The notes beneath the pieces are model-generated. The model was not told the origin of the DNA and did no database searches. It was given only the letters and a program-made list of their open reading frames with translations. The position numbers were made by a program, and so were the translations under genes. This document shows, one piece after another, positions 62,489 through 64,000 of a DNA stretch of 64,000 nt. Position 1 is the stretch's first letter; each line of letters begins with the position of its first letter. Origin of the DNA: Brucella pseudintermedia (GTDB taxonomy: Bacteria > Pseudomonadota > Alphaproteobacteria > Rhizobiales > Rhizobiaceae); assembly GCF_008932435.1 (NCBI RefSeq), contig NZ_WBWE01000014.1, positions 62,001 through 126,000 of the forward strand. Reading direction: 5' to 3'.

Positions 62489-62546
62489 GGAACGAATCGG
62501 CGACGAATCGCTGATCCGAAAAGTTTCTCCATTTGTTCTCACCACA
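62489..62546. repeat. GANTC-rich intergenic repeat, copy B
   Basis: Direct repeat of copy A with GANTC sites at 62494 and 62505, again 11 bp apart. The 3' part (CCATTTGTTC...ACAT) is shared with some changes. The copies are about 280 bp apart. Confidence 0.7.
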
Positions 62547-62741
62547 TCTTGTGGGCAGCAATCAAGGCACACCATAGAAAATCGATGTTGAATGGACTTC
62601 GACGCCTGTTTCAACGGTTTTGCGTTAACTTTTCCGGCAACGCCACCCCATCCAGCGCATCCGATTTCAATCCCCTCATTGCGGAAACAAAAAGGCGGAC
62701 GGAGCTATTTCTCCGCCCGCCCCCTTTCAATGAAGAAAAAG

Positions 62742-63998
<1,257 letters not shown>

Positions 63999-64000
63999 CA

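Larger units (their letters stand above)
62026..62741. other. 716-bp intergenic region helicase-phaA with repeats and GANTC sites
   Basis: No convincing gene. It holds two copies of a GANTC-rich repeat (62201-62256, 62489-62546), another GANTC site at 62301, several GTTAAC or TTAAG half-sites, and probably the helicase promoter. A 63-codon frame at 62400-62591 crosses repeat copy B and is unlikely to be real. Confidence 0.5.

Noticed and set aside
62400-62591. 63-codon frame
   Set aside because: It crosses intergenic repeat copy B, has no ribosome site, and no conserved features.
62026-62741. Chromosomal replication origin
   Set aside because: Although rich in GANTC and TTAA sites, no DnaA-box cluster or AT-rich unwinding element is seen here, nor neighbouring dnaA, hemE or parAB.

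Overview
The window looks like a core chromosomal segment of an alpha-proteobacterium of the Brucella / Ochrobactrum group (Hyphomicrobiales). The evidence is the gene order ruvC-ruvA-ruvB-ybgC-tolQ-tolR, a cyclic-glucan succinyltransferase (OpgC/Cgm type), a BioR regulator with its TTATCTATAA operators, alpha-type cell-cycle proteins (RcdA, ZapA, TrcR, GapR), RpoH2 with an EcfG-type promoter, and short palindromic intergenic repeats of Brucella type. I see no phage, IS element, tRNA, rRNA operon or CRISPR array. This is house-keeping DNA with dense, mostly intact genes.

Layout. 1-4.6 kb (minus strand): Holliday-junction resolution genes ruvCAB running into ybgC-tolQ-tolR, then rcdA. 4.6-5.1 kb: an intergenic region with two CtrA-type motifs, a DnaA box and a candidate small RNA. 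5.1-12.5 kb: opgC/cgm, a ThiE-like protein, a Sel1-repeat protein, efp, suhB and a stand-alone MotA/MotB-like pair. 12.5-20.1 kb: ABC exporter, rpmE, yebC, the biotin module bioR / bioY / DUF1284, terC, ymdB and 5-formyl-THF cyclo-ligase. 20.1-22.1 kb: an SRPBCC membrane protein, a 6S RNA, zapA and a DUF4164 protein. 22.5-29.8 kb: a central-carbon cluster tkt-gap-(glycolipid-binding)-pgk-fba with a PQQ-type sugar dehydrogenase on the other strand. 29.8-41.4 kb: prpE, an SDR, a WYL regulator, trcR, quinone oxidoreductase, an MFS transporter, two DUF465 proteins, purEK, rpmJ and a TPR protein. 41.7-48.5 kb: pyk with an overlapping DUF1036 gene, an N-formylglutamate amidohydrolase, gapR, an aldo-keto reductase, an Uup-type ABC-F protein and a glycine-zipper lipoprotein. 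48.6-53 kb: a thiamine module, with thiamine pyrophosphokinase divergent from a TPP riboswitch and thiBPQ. 53-64 kb: M48 protease, MOSC protein, rpoH2, carD, fdxA, an S4 protein, an SUV3-like helicase and acetyl-CoA acetyltransferase.

Themes. (1) Lower glycolysis and the pentose phosphate link (tkt, gap, pgk, class I fba, pyk) are grouped. (2) Cofactor supply is handled by locally regulated modules: biotin uptake under BioR, and thiamine uptake under a TPP riboswitch. (3) Cell-cycle proteins rcdA, zapA, trcR and gapR are spread through the window. The rcdA-cgm intergenic region and the helicase-phaA intergenic region carry cell-cycle DNA motifs (CtrA, DnaA, GANTC).

The most interesting signals are non-coding: the CtrA/DnaA-flanked candidate small RNA at about 4.9-5.0 kb; a palindromic repeat lodged inside the variable stem of the TPP riboswitch; duplicated GANTC-rich repeats at 62.2 and 62.5 kb; and a DUF1284 gene translationally coupled to bioY behind a BioR operator. 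No complete previously undescribed multi-gene system could be supported.
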